Shown: positions 22,601-34,780, numbered from the stretch's first letter. The stretch is 36,137 nt of DNA from Azolla pinnata (GCA_037176905.1 JBBBWG010009778.1:48001-84137), one strand, 5' to 3'. Notes: generated by a model not told the origin, from the sequence alone. A program made the numbers and translations.

Positions 22601-25600
22601 AAATGGTTGTGGATGGCATCCTTATAGACGTGGAAGACATGGACTCATGCTTTGCTATTGCTATATGGGAGAAATTAGTGTGGAAGATATTGGCATAACA
22701 TCCAATGTTAGAGGCCAAATTTACAGAAGGAATGCAAACATAGAATGGAAGTAGAAGTAAGATGGTAAACGAAAAGAACTATGGCTAACATGCTATGAAT
22801 TTCTCCCACCTAGATGATTGTGAAGATCTGGCTGGAAATATTCATCTCTTAAGAGGACAATATGTTGCAATAAGATGTTCATCAGATATACAATAAAAAC
22901 AAGCCACTTTCCATAAAGTTCGCCAAAATGGCCCCTTCTGTATACACCTATACTATAAGCTACAATGGTAATACACCCCACTGAAATGGAATTTCCACAT
23001 TTTTCTTTACACAACTTGTCATCCTCTAAATATAACTAGTGCCAACTATCTTAATAAACAGGTTTGGAAAAGTTTTAACTGATAGAAAGGACCTATTGTT
23101 TTGAAAAACATGCTATGGCTTGTATGAGATGCTCTAAGCAATTGTGAGTCTAGTAAGCACTGTCTGAGATTGTGTAAAAACTCATCAGCATTGGTGTAGA
23201 GTTTTTACTGATTATGTATCCTTTATGGATGATGGAGTGTTCTCATGGGCATTAGCATTCTTGGACAAGAAGACATGTTCAGCTGTAGACATGACATCTT
23301 TAAGCCATGCAGCGATAGGCTTCCCCTTTAAGTGATTTTTCTTTTTAATTAAGTTTGTCTCTAGAGAAGCTCACTGTGAAAAATATGGGGCGTAGCGTTA
23401 GGTTCATTAAGCAGAGTCCTATTTATATTCTCAGCACAAAGTTGTCTGAGAAAGAAGACCCTTTATAAATGTCGTATAGATCATGACATATAGGTGAAGA
23501 TTTTTTAACACGTTACTTTCTGGGGTTGATGTTCATTCTGTCTCAGTAATCAAGGATGATATTTCAGTGTACTAAATTAAGTCAGCAGATATTTAAAGTA
23601 TTTTCTGTCTAAGGGCCCAAGCTTTACAATAGAGTGAAAGTATGAGATGATGAAGCCCTTCAAGAATCAAGTCTATCATCGCCCACGGAGATGGCAGGGA
23701 AGGTGGGCTCACCTTGTCAGATGAATCCTTTGGTGAATATGGTGAGAGATTTTGGCGGTCAATATGGAAGCAATGGGCCCAACCCAAATTTTCTTGTTAT
23801 CTTTTACTTTATGTCAAAGTTGACCCTTATACTGCTCACAGTTGTAAATTTTCTGGGATGTTTTTCTCTTTTTTGTAATGCATAATCTTAGACAGTTCTA
23901 TTGATACGTTTCTCAATGTCATAAATCATAAAGATAAAAATATTTCCATCTGTTTTTTGGATGACAGTGTGTTGAAGAGAGTGAGTGTCGACATGCCCAT
24001 GAGGCAGCCTTGGAGAGATATGGACATGCATTCAGTGGATGTGCCATCGAAGATGAGGTTAAATGTGCACATGATTTCAAAATGTAATCCTCATTTCCGA
24101 CTTGTTCACAGGATCAAATATTTCCTGTGTTCAATGCAGCATGCACTTCGAACAATGCATGAAAGTGCAACAGAAGAAGCTTTGAATTTCTACAACAGTG
24201 AGGCTGTTGGAACTGGCGTTGCAAGGAAGAAGTATGAGAAGTTACTTATTGCTGCTATCAAAAGAAGCTTTGAGGTGCCTCTTAATGTGTTTTGTTCTAA
24301 TACTCACATGCTTCAGAAATCTTCGTTGTTTAGTATAATCATTACTGCTATCTATGCCCAGGAAAAACTGCGGAAGGTGACCATTGAAGCTGAATTGAAG
24401 TGTGTAAAGATGGTAGAGAAGATGGATGAAGAAATTTGGACCATATGTCAATCTTCAGAGACAACCCTTGGACATGCACTAGAGGTAAGTGATTGAATAT
24501 GAATCGCTATTGGACATTTACTTATTATTGACTGCACGCTGACATGATGAGAGTCGGGACTTATTATTGTGTTGAAGAGACATGGTATGAAGAACATTTA
24601 ATGATATGATATGATTTATCTCCTCCTATAATCAAGAAAAGTTGCTACTGTCACTTTGTTTGAAAGGAAAATAGTAGTAAAACCACCACACCTTGGTGTT
24701 GAAAAATTGAGTGTTATTTTGAGTAGGCAAAGTGCATGTGTTATTTTCTCATATGATAGTAGACCTTCCATCACAAATAACGTGCTATACTTGTAATGAT
24801 TCATCTGCCTCTGAAAATTAGTATTAAGGATAAATGGGATGCTAATGACAGTGGATTACATGGCCAGGATTACTAGTTGAAGGCACTAAGTAATTGAGGT
24901 CACTTGCACCACTTGCAGGTTCTTGACAATCTTGTTTCTGAATATGATGAAGCTACATCAGGCCCTGCTAAATGGAAGAAATTTGTGAAATTCCTTCAGA
25001 ACAGGTCTGGCATATTCAAGCAATTCATCTTCATTATTATTTCTACCAGTTTTTGTTTAAATGAAGAAGAAAGAAAGAGAAGGATACTTGTGTCACTAGA
25101 AGCAAGACAAGCTCATTAATAGTTTGCGTTTTAACAGTTTGGAAGGACCCTTGTCAGGCATAGTGAAGAGAGTGAACCACCAAAGTGCAACAGAAAGTAC
25201 TACTATTCAGATTAAATACAGAGCTCTTGAAGAAAAACTATTGACTACTGAGAAACAGCTAGCCGGTGCCGAAATAAATGCACAAGAGTGGAAAAGGAGA
25301 TATGAATCTGTCCTTGATGAAAGCAAATCTTCTGAGGCAGCATTCTCCTCGCGATATTTGGCTCTTCAAAAGACACATAATGCAATGGAGGAGAAATATC
25401 TAGCAATTTCACATCAGGTAGAATCTTTGAGGAAGGAAGCTTCTGACTGGAGAACACAATATGAAGAGGTTGTATATGCACGAAATGCACGAGAAGAGCA
25501 ACTGAATCTAGAGATTAGAGGTCTCCAGAATCGGTGTAGTGCTGCTGAGGGTAGACTTTCTGCTGCACGTGAGCAGTTACAGTCAGCAAAAGCAGAGGCA

Positions 25601-26976
25601 GATGAATGGAAAAGAAAATATGAAACTGCCATTGAAGAGTCTAATACAACATCAGAAAAAGCATCAGCCATATGTGATCGTGTAACCAAGCACTCTCAAG
25701 ATCGACAAGATGCTTTGCGAGAAGAATTCCTGTCAAACATAGCCTTAAAGGTGAATGGAGGTCACTGCTGTTTCTTTTTTTTTTGTGAAGGCCAGTGGGT
25801 GTGGTTTATAGGACCATGACTAACAATCTTCTTTCATCCAGGAAATGGAATATAAAGATGCTCAAACTAAACTGGAGGAAGCTGAACGATATATAGCTAG
25901 CATTGAAGCCCGCCTTGAGGTAAGCTGTCCTTGTTTTCTTCTCCCAAATGTGTCATTATCTTGTAAATCTGGTATGTAGTGAATGGTATTCTTCAAAACT
26001 TATTTGTTTTTGCTTTTCCGCTTCGACTAATTGTTTCTACATATTTCAGGACCGAGAACAGAAATTTAATGTTGAGGAAGAGGAACTTGCAACTCTGAGA
26101 CTAGAGCTGAAAACTTATAAGGCACAGAGTGATTCTGCAAAGGCCAATGTGATTTCGTTGCAGAAGCAGCTTGATATCGTAAGTCAAGAAAAGAATCATT
26201 TGGAAGAGAGATTAAGAACTGTGTTGAGTACAGCAGATGAGGTGGAAGAGAAACGTAATTTAGCTGAGGAAGAGATGAGATTAGCCATTGAGAGAGCTGA
26301 CAAGGCTCATGAAGAGGCATCGATAGCGAAGAAGGAGAAACTTGAAGCTGAAATGCTTGCTGCTGAGAGGCTATCCGCTCAAGAGAGCGCTGAGAGGAGG
26401 TGCGAAGCTTTATGTAGGGAAAGGGATGAGCTCTGTGAAGAGGTGGAAATCCTACGAATGGCAGAGAAGGACACTGTATTCAGAGTCAAGTCTCTCGATA
26501 GACAGCTTGAGATTAGGGATAAAGAGATGGAGGGGCTACTGGATTCTGCACACAAGCAAAGGGCTAATACCATTCAGGTACTCGAAAGCTTGTTAGATTC
26601 AGAGAGGCAAGCGAATGCTGAGGCAAATGCTCGTGCCGAAGCATTGTCTCAAAAACTACAAGCTACACAAAACAAACTGGATGCATTACAACAAGAGTTA
26701 TCGACTACTCGCCTGAACGAAGTTGTTTTGGATGGAAAGCTGAGAATTAGGCATCTCAAGACATCTCCCGGGAAGAGAACTAGGGCAGATGATGACATTG
26801 CCCCTGAGGAATCGGTGCAAAATGTAGCAGAAGAAGAAAATGACAGCAACCCGAGTGCTCGGAAGAAGCCCTGTAACTCGACAAACGAAAATGGGAACAC
26901 TCCTTCGCATAGTCAATGTGACTTTGAACTCCTCGAAGATATAACACCCATCAAAACCCCTGACATGGCGATTTGA
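16689..26976 (+). CDS. GBPL3: Guanylate-binding-protein-like large GTPase, 14 exons, 1026 aa
   Basis: Dynamin-superfamily GTPase; the Arabidopsis relative GBPL3 forms nuclear defence condensates (known for the family, inferred here). Exons: 16689-16946, 19571-19729, 19803-19868, 19965-20108, 20875-20988, 21064-21165, 21257-21442, 23968-24057, 24140-24274, 24362-24484, 24919-25004, 25138-25750, 25842-25919, 26050-26976. All introns are GT-AG and phase 0 except the one after exon 11. GTPase domain: P-loop GRARQGKS at 74-81, switch I region PCTKG at 101-105, DTEG at 129-132, FTLVRPL at 262-268. A helical middle (about 344-500) leads to a long coiled coil (about 500-960) rich in Glu, Lys and Ala. 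The tail has a basic GKRTRADDD patch and ends DMAI. Start: the first ATG in frame; only a TTG lies upstream (16569). The C-terminal LTVQNLKHELTKYDCGH-type segment of Arabidopsis GBPL3 is absent. No prenylation CaaX box is present. The family call is very secure; the paralogue name is less so. Confidence 0.93.
16947..19570 (+). other. GBP-like gene intron 1, 2.6 kb
   Basis: It runs from CCAG|GTGAGAGC to GAACGTAG|CTGTTAGG. It contains a degenerate repeat (16970-17260) and a short direct repeat, GTTGGTGAGAATACTCTTGC, near 18171 and 18207. No nested gene is recognised. Confidence 0.9.
16970..17260. repeat. Degenerate short repeat, TCTCTGAGCTAAAA type
   Basis: Variants of (C/T)TCTCTGAGC(T/A)(A/G)AAA follow each other every 20-35 bases: CTGTGAGCAG, TCCGTGAGCAG, CTCTGAGCTAAAACC, TCTGCGAGCTGAAAT, TTCTGAGCTGGAAAC, TTCAGAGCTAATAAC, TTTCAGAGCAAAAG and TTTCTGAGCAAAAA. 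Spacing is irregular and units are diverged. It starts about 25 bases after the exon 1 donor. Confidence 0.65.
21443..23967 (+). other. GBP-like gene intron 7, 2.5 kb
   Basis: Bounded by TGGCAG|GTATTG and GGATGACAG|TGTGTTG. I found no nested gene or clear mobile element inside; short open frames (for example 22563-22754) show no known motif. Confidence 0.9.
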
Positions 26977-28430
26977 GTCCTTGAAATCGAAAATACACTA
27001 TATTTCCAGGTTAGAGCAGCGCAACCTCAGTGAAGGAGAAAGCTAAGGTGTCGGTCAGTGTATTCTACTTTTGCCGTTTGATTATATTTTTTGTACAAAG
27101 GTTTTCATTTTTGTAGAGATCAGATCATTGCGATGTCCAGAGCCAGGCATGGTCTCATCTGAAAAAACTATCAAAGGGTAAGCAAAAAAGATATCGGTGA
27201 TGGAACTCTTGGGAAATTACACAGTTGTATCATTTGGCCTTCCGTTGTTTTTCACACATATATATACACACTTTAAATTTATATTGTCTGCTAGAAGGGT
27301 ATGCTGTTTCTACATATGCATGCATTTGAACCAGCATATGCACCTTTGACATTTTGATCGTGTCGTGCTAAAAACTGTGAATGCATTGTCAAGATCTTAT
27401 ATCACTTTCTTCTTCTTCTCTTTTAAAGATCTTTATACTGTGGTTGAGATCTTGCTGGTGGTTGTGTACTATTTGCATTCCTTTGAATGGGAAATTTCAT
27501 TTTATCTTTTGGATATTTGCTGCTTGACTGGCACTGAAATTTGAAGCCCAACTACTTCAACAAGTTATTTCACAACAGTTTGTGAGCCCAAAACATGTAT
27601 AGCAATGTGTGTTGATGCTAGAATTGGAGTGTTCATTCAATCTTTGAATGTTCCTAGCCATTAGAATTTTTAGTGATTACAAGAGCACATTTGATTATGC
27701 ACATGACCCTGTTGGTGGTCATTAAAATTCGATTAGCTTGCTAAGACTGAGCAGCAATATTATACTTGGTCATGGATGATGATTGCTGCATGGTGATTTG
27801 GTTTGTATCGGTAAACAGCAAAATTAGAGCTAAGCTAAACATAGATCAGTGGTAAATTGGAAAGCATAAGCCGCCAAACCACCCGCATTCCCCAGAATTT
27901 CATACCTCTCATTGAAAAGGTTCAATATGTTTGATATCATATAAGAACGAATTTGATAGTTGTGCTTCAAAACTCTCCTATTATAAGCCTCGATCCTTCG
28001 GGCGATGGTTTTTTCAACGATCCATTATTGTTAGTTAACCAAAGCCAGACTTCTGGGCCCGGGGCTTTCTTGGTCTACTCCGAGTAGCATCGATCAACCT
28101 GCTTGATAAGTCAACTCTTCTAGCTAGCTTGTTGTCCCATCCCGCTAACTTTGTACCTCTAGATCAAGGACAATAATTGGGATATAATCCTTTGGAATTA
28201 AAAAGAAGAAGAAGAAGACAACGGCGAGGACTTGCATCGTGATATTTTTTTTCTCGCCAATTATATATAGTGTTTTTGGTCGGCCCCTTACAACGAATGA
28301 TTCGATTCCTGCAGGATTTTGACCTTGGCCCTGATCCGATCGATGTATTCGACGGTGGGTTCGGTCGGCCCCATCAATGGACGATCCAGTTCCTACACCA
28401 TTCCGAACTTGATGAGGTCCAGATCCTTCA
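26977..28430. other. 3' UTR of the GBP-like gene and intergenic DNA
   Basis: After the TGA at 26974-26976 the sequence turns AT-rich. A TATATTTCCAG|GTTAG site near 27009 could act as a splice site, but the downstream frames soon stop, so it does not restore the missing C-terminal segment. I see no canonical AATAAA near the end. No gene is visible between about 27300 and 28430. Confidence 0.55.
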
Positions 28431-29135
28431 ATGATGATGGTGATGATGACAATGGTGATGGTGATGATGGTGGTGATGTATGGTGATGGTGGTGGTGATG
28501 GTGATGATGGTGATGATGGTGATGGTGTTGTTGATGTTGATCATAGTGATGATGATGATTTTGATGATGTTGAAGATAGTGATCATGATGATGATGATGG
28601 TGGTGGTGGTGGTTGTGCCGGATCCTTCATGTTTCAATGATGATGATGGTGGTGGTTGCGATGACAATGCTGATGGTGGTGATGCTGCTGCTGATGATGG
28701 TGGCGGTGCTGGTGATGATGATGTTGGTGGTGATGGTGATGGTGGTGACTATGATGATGATGGTGGTGGTGGTGATGACGATGACGGTGATGGTAGCGAT
28801 GGTGATGCTGGTGATGCTGATGATGGTGGTGGTGGTGGTGATAGTGATGGTGGGTTGCTGATGATGATGGTGATGATGGTAGCGATGGTGAGGATTAAGA
28901 TGATGGTGATGATCGTGGTGATTGTGGTGATGGTGATGATGGTGATGGTGGTGATGGTGGTGATGATGGTGGTGATGATGATGGTGATTGTGGTGATGGG
29001 GATGATGGTGATGGTGGTGATGGTGGTTATGGTGATGGTGGTGGTGATGGTGATGATTGTGGTGATGGTGACGATGGTGACGATCGTAACGATGGTGATG
29101 ATGATGGTGACGGTGGTGACGATGGTGATGATGAG
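28431..29135. repeat. GAT/GGT triplet array, 700 bp
   Basis: About 700 bp consist of ATGATGGTG, GGTGATGGTGATGATGG and similar triplets on the plus strand. Every frame is open over long spans on both strands, giving Met/Val-rich, Asp/Gly-rich or His/Thr-rich strings with no domain. It ends about 140 bp before the DEP1 start codon, so it occupies the promoter region. Confidence 0.92.
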
Positions 29136-29273
29136 AGGGGTATTTTGGGGACTATACGAAAAGGGATACGTTTGGAAATACGGGAAAACGACGCCTTGAC
29201 CGTATCTCTGAGTTCCTCCCTCTGCCATTGATTCTCGATCTGTCTGTCTGTTTCTCTGTCTGTGTGCGTGGCT
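29136..29273 (+). promoter_or_regulatory. DEP1 proximal promoter and 5' leader
   Basis: Only about 140 bp separate the triplet array from the DEP1 ATG. The final part, CTGTCTGTCTGTTTCTCTGTC, is pyrimidine-rich like many plant leaders. No TATA box is seen. The transcription start may lie here or within the triplet array. Confidence 0.4.
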
Positions 29274-32200
29274 ATGGCGTCTACGCTCCTGCCCTCCTTT
29301 ACGCCTGCCTACCTTTCCTCCGCCGCCGTGAAGGATACCGCCAAGCTCGCCACCGAGCTCTGCCGCCAGTTCTATGGCCTCGGATGGGTCTCCGGCACCG
29401 GCGGAGGCATTTCTCTCAAGGTTCACGACAGCGCCATCCCGGCCTCCCAGCAGCTCATCGTCATGGCGCCTTCAGGTTAGCTTCGAATATACAGTCTTTG
29501 CTTCACTTGTCCAGTCACGGGAAGCTTGCACGGCATGTTTTCCTGCTTATCGTTGTACATGTATTTGTATGCCTGGAATCTGTTTGTGTGTTCTTTCGTG
29601 TGTTTCACTTGTTCAGTCACGGGAAGCTTTCACAGCTTGTTTTCCTGGTATATCTTTGTACATGTATGTGTATGCTTGTAATCTATTTATGTATTCTCAT
29701 GTGTGTTTCACTTGTTCAGTCATGGGAAGCTTTCACAGCATGTTTTTCTGTGTATCTTTGTACCTGTATTTCTATGTCTGTAATATATTTGTGTGTTCTT
29801 ATGTATATGTACGTACCTTTTTTTTTGGGTCAGTGTGTTTGTATGCATATCTGTTCTATATGCATACAATTTAATTTTTCTTGTGTATGTTTCTATATTC
29901 CTTCTTTACAATTCGATGTGTATGTATGTGTTTTTGCTTGTGTGCATATGTGTGATGTACGTGTATGAGAAAGTGCGAAAAAATGAAAGGGCTTTGGTAC
30001 GGTTTCTCAGGATAGCATCCCAAAAGGAAACATAGCTTATGTGTGTTTAAGATATTATGGTACCTGAAGTGTATCATGAGACAGCCTATGGAGTCTGGTA
30101 TGGCTACGGTTTTTTGTGAAAATCCCTTCCTTAAAGATCTCCAATTAGTGTGAAATTCAGAGTCTTACATTGGTGTAATATGCTCTTTGACGATCTGTCA
30201 TGTTCAGGATTTTGAACTGCTTAGAGGACCAGTCGCTTCTTTATCCATTGGTTTTCCCTCACGTGTTTGCAGAGGAGCATCTGTATATGTTACTCTTGCA
30301 TGGTTGTTTGTAATGGTTTTGAAGTTGAAGTCTTTGTTATGCCAGTGCTGGCTTAACTATTTGCTTCAAACACAGATTTTTCTCTACAGTTTCTCCTAAA
30401 ATACCAAGCGTTATTTCGTTTGTATTGGTGCATTAGGTGTCCAAAAAGAGAGGATGCAACCTGAAGATATGTATATCCTTGACTGTGATGGGAATGCTTT
30501 GGTGACGCCACCTCCTAAACCTGCACCACACAAACCTCCTAAATGTAGTGAATGTGCCCCCTTGTTCATGAAGGTATAATATCGCAACTATTATCAATTA
30601 GTTTGGTATTTAATTAATGCATACCAAGGACAAAGCTAGATTGCATGGAATATTATTATTAGTTCTCTTCACTATAGGTTTTGGGATCAATGATGGCGAG
30701 AAGCATGAGCTGATGGACGGCTCCTTTTCTTTTGAGTTTAGGCATTCAAAATGCGCAATGCTGGCGCAGTTATCCATAGCCATGGAGTGGAATCTTGCCT
30801 GGCAACAATGATAAATCCTGGAGCAAAGGAATTTAGGGTAAATCCTAATAAGATCACTCAGTTTTGCACAGCCTCTCTTCACAAAATTTATTATGTCTAT
30901 TGATATTGTAAGATATTCTGTAAAGTTGAAACAATTTATGTTTGAGCTTCTTTTATTCAGATTACGCATATGGAAATGATCAAAGGTATCGCTGGCCATG
31001 GGTACTATGACGAGCTTGTTGTGCCAATTATCGAGAACACTGCTCGGGAATATGAATTGACTGACTCTCTTGCAGAAGCGGTATGCTTTATGCCAATTTT
31101 ATTTTATTGAGGTAAAAAGTTTGAACATAACTAAAACACGAACTTGTATTTACTTGAGGTTTAAAGATCTGGAGCAAATTAAGAAGTATAGGGAATATCT
31201 ATCTCCCACCGTTTTTATTTTTTAGTTTGGATTAACTTTTCAAAATTTGGTTCAAAATTTTGAAGAAAATAAAGCTGCTCATAAAAGATCTGTTTCTTAC
31301 TGTGTTGTTTTTTTTCTGGCTTCAAGTTCCTAGCATATTAACTAGCAGTTTTAAGTATAATGATCTTATAACCATGTTCTTGCGTTTAAACAGATAGCTT
31401 CCTACCCAAAAGCTACGGCAGTTTTGGTGAGGAATCATGGAATCTATGTATGGGGAGATACATGGATAAGTGCAAAAACTCAAGTGCGTATTTTTTGGGA
31501 AATGTTCTGAATATTTCTTCAGTTTATAATATGCTCCTGACTCTCTGTCATTTCCTAGATTGAGCTTTTGTTCAATCTGAAGATTGAGACGACACATATA
31601 TAGGCTATAGAGTTTGCACAAAGAGCACATATAAGTGAGGAAAAGGAGATTTATTGACTACGGAGTTTTCTCAAATAAACATATAAGTAATGAAGAGGGG
31701 GTGTGGGTCGACTATGTACAGTTGCTCTTTGGCGATCAGCCAAGAGTATTTTGTGTAATAGCAGAAGTTTTCGGGAAATCACCAAATTCTGCTGAATATT
31801 TTGTGGGGCTTTCTTTGGAAAGTTTGTTCAATAGAATTACTGATGGAGTTTTCATATGATTTCAAATGATGCAGGCGGAATGTTATCACTATCTTTTTGA
31901 TGTTGCCTTAAAGCTTCGGAATGCTGGGTTGGATCCAACTGACCCGAAGCATGGACCATTGAAATCTTCAAAAATTCAAGCCTTGCAAGCCTACTCCAAT
32001 GGAGTATCAGAGAATGGGAAAACTGAATTGGTCGAAAAAATTATACAGCTCGGACGTGCTGATCCGGTATGAGTAAAATTTAAGAAGAAACAACATAGTC
32101 TGAATCTGTATTTGTCAAAGTGGGATAGCAATGAATCTGTCTGATCTCTGCACTTATGTATATGGGTGTGAAACCAGAGATGGATACATCCTCGTGCACA

Positions 32201-34071
32201 TTGATAATGAAGCGAGATATGAGGATTTGCCTTACATGATGATGTGACATTGTTTTTTCCCGATTCTTGAATTTCATAATTTTACTGATGCATTCTATTG
32301 AGATGTAGCATTCATTGTGATTTTTGAACTTTACAGGTGGCAATTGTTCTTGATATAGAGGGTACCACTACTCCCATCTCGTTTGTAACTAAAATTCTTT
32401 TCCCGTATGCAAGGGATAATGTCAGGAGCCACATATTGTCAACCTATGAGACTGAGGAAACACAAGCCGATATTGAGCTCATAAGGAAACAGGTTAATAT
32501 TTACACAAACACTTCAGGTTCAGTGTATGAAGTTTAATCCTGAGATTGTTTCTGATGTCTTCTTTGTAAAGTGTTGAAGTAATGCTGCTGATATGGTGTA
32601 GCATTGCTAATGTAGAGAGCTGAACTCTAGCCCACAATCTTTCCCTTATGTCACCTCCCTTCGAATGCGAGTTTTCTATGTTTGGTATCAAATACTCTGG
32701 AACTTCTTCTCTTTCTCATCTTCCAGGCTGCAAAGGATGTTGAGGATGGTATTCCTGGATCTCGGATTGTCCCACTAGCTGGAGTTGCTAAAGATGAGGA
32801 CGTAATTGCAGCAGTGGAAGCAAATGTCCTCTCTATGATTGAAGCTGATCGTAAAGTCACAGCTCTCAAGGAGCTACAGGTGTGTATCCTCGTACATGTA
32901 TCAGCGGTCTTGCTAATATGTTTTGTGTTGGCATTTGTGATGATTGATTGGAAAAACGTGACGCCTTGTTATCAGGGCCACATTTGGAGATCGGGATATG
33001 CGAAAGGTGAACTGCTGGGGGAGGTGTTTGATGATGTTCCAGAAGCTCTTCTGCAGTGGCGTTCAAATGGAACAAAGGTTTTTCATCTTATGAAACGGCG
33101 AAGTAGAATCATATATCGATATCTATATATGTATATTGCAAGGATGCTATGTGCTATCTGAGTATTTGTATATGTATGTGTGTTTGTGAAGATTTATTGG
33201 TATTTATATTTTCAATGCTAAGATTCCCCAGTAATGGATATGTCACAAAACAAGAAAAAGTTTATGTAAGCTACCTAATGTAGGAAACGTTATTTTAATA
33301 TCCACAAGATATTGATGGTCAACAATTTTTTGCGTTTTACACTGGTCCCTGTCAGGCTTATATTTATTCGAGTGGTAGTCGAGAAGCACAAAGGCTAATT
33401 TTTGGTAACACTGCGTATGGAGATCTCCGACCTCTCTTAAGTGGCTACTTCGACACTGTAACAGGGTAAAGCTCCCTTTTATCCCTCAAATAAAGTACTA
33501 GTAGAAACATGTTCTTTTCCACCTTCTAAGATGATGGAGCTTACGATTGTCAATATGTATGTATGTATGTATGTATATTCATACGTCTCTGTATGCATAG
33601 TTATATACATGTACATACATGCATACATACATGTGTTACATGTATAAATGACATCCATTGGATCAATCATGCATATTGTATCTATGCACAAGAAAGCCCT
33701 GACAACATTGTTGATACATGTATAGGAATAAGCGGGAAGCTCGGAGCTACAGGGAGATCGCTCTCTCTTTAGGTGTGGATGAACCAAGCCAAATATTATT
33801 TGCAACTGATGTGATTCAAGAAGCGATTGCTGCAAAAGAAGCAGGTATAGCTAACCCTTCTTGCTGTGTTTGTGGTTTCAAATTCACCAAAGAGAGTAGT
33901 TTGGGGTGTAAGGTTTAAGGAAAGATTTCTCGGAAGTGTTCTTGGAATTGGCGTAACGCTTTGGGGTTCTTCATATTAGGTTTACAAGTGGTGATTGCTA
34001 TACGACCTGGGAATGCGCCCCTTCCTCCGGATCATGGGTTTAGAACAGTTACAAGCTTGCTCGACATCTAA
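29274..34071 (+). CDS. DEP1: Bifunctional methylthioribulose-1-phosphate dehydratase / enolase-phosphatase, 12 exons, 522 aa
   Basis: It performs consecutive steps of the cytosolic methionine salvage (Yang) cycle, which recycles methylthioadenosine from ethylene and polyamine synthesis. Exons: 29274-29475, 30437-30573, 30742-30837, 30961-31080, 31394-31483, 31875-32066, 32337-32492, 32727-32879, 32976-33077, 33356-33465, 33726-33844, 33980-34071; all GT-AG and in frame. Residues 1-243 are the class II aldolase-like, zinc-dependent dehydratase: [11 protein letters not shown] near 45, ligands His125 and His127 in IHSH, and His200 in VRNHG. Residues 280-522 are the HAD phosphatase: DIEGTTTP at 285-292 with nucleophile Asp285, YIYSSGSR at 418-425, ATDVIQEA at 479-486. 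The linker between them (about 244-279) is longer than I recall for Arabidopsis (507 aa). No targeting peptide is seen. All expected catalytic residues are present, so the enzyme should be functional. The start at ATGGCG is the only sensible in-frame choice. Confidence 0.96.
29502..29810. repeat. 102-bp tandem triplication in DEP1 intron 1
   Basis: TTCACTTGT(C/T)CAGTCA(C/T)GGGAAGC begins at 29502, 29604 and 29707. Each is followed by a diverged TTTGTAC(A/C)TGTAT and GTGTGTTCT region. The array starts about 25 bases after the exon 1 donor and holds few stops, so a reading frame runs through it by chance. Confidence 0.9.
33553..33640. repeat. TATG/CATA microsatellite with hairpin potential in DEP1 intron 10
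   Basis: Five or more copies of TATG (33553-33577) are followed by the inverse-complement run ATACATGTACATACATGCATACATACATG (33604-33632, given only as its outline). The two arms can pair. The exon 11 acceptor lies about 95 bases downstream. Confidence 0.7.
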
Positions 34072-34665
34072 AAACTCTCATTGCTGCCATCCACGTTTTC
34101 TGTACTAAAATAAGAAGGAAAATGTGTAATATCAACCTTAATATAGAGGGAGCGTATGCCGCACAGCATACATATCTTTACGTGGTCAAAGGTATTGCAA
34201 TTGTTCTTCTTTTCTCTCTTGATTTCCTATTAGAAGATGGCAATGTTAGAACCCTTTGGCTATGTCAAAAGCTCTAATAATACCAAAGGTTTTATGGCAA
34301 TACAAACCCTGTAACACGAAATGGTATGGGTGTGTCATAGTAAAGGTTTTCAGCTCACATATTTATTGTTATAACCTGTAAGAAGTCAAATCAAACAAGT
34401 TTTAATGCCATACAGGCTGCAGCTGAAAACTTGAGTATTATAAAATAAACCTGCACTAGTTGGACCGTGAAACCCTAACTCCTTATACGAAACCCATTGA
34501 GAAGGTAAACCTGTAACCCCTTCCCCAAGGTGTAACTTAAAACCCTAAACCCTCTCGTTAACCGATGTGTACCCTGACATGCTTGGTTTGCGTAGGGCAC
34601 CTCTGAGAAAGCACATAATTAACAAGGTCTTTAATCTTGACTGGTCTCCATTCCCTTCAATTTTC

Positions 34666-34780
34666 AAGCCAAAAGCTGGCAAGCTTGCGTGTATGACAAG
34701 CCCAGATCCTTGTCGTAAGGTGTAGCAAGCCAAAAGCTGGTAAGCTTGCGTATATAACAAGCTAAAATCCTTGTAATAGG
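34666..34780. repeat. 61-bp direct duplication
   Basis: AAGCCAAAAGCTGG(C/T)AAGCTTGCGT starts at 34666 and 34727 and continues to ATCCTTGT in both copies, with several differences between them. Confidence 0.85.

Noticed and set aside
22563-22754. Short plus-strand frame inside GBP-like intron 7
   Set aside because: No motif, no splice support and no similarity recognised; best explained as intron sequence.
24058-24139. Read-through of the GBP-like exon 8 into exon 9
   Set aside because: A frame stays open for a short way, but the family sequence requires removal of this 82-bp GT-AG intron to join AIEDE to HALRTMHE.
28480-29199. Open frame of about 239 codons in the GAT/GGT array
   Set aside because: Pure triplet repeat translation (Met/Val or Asp/Gly strings), open in several frames, no family resemblance, and directly upstream of a real gene start.
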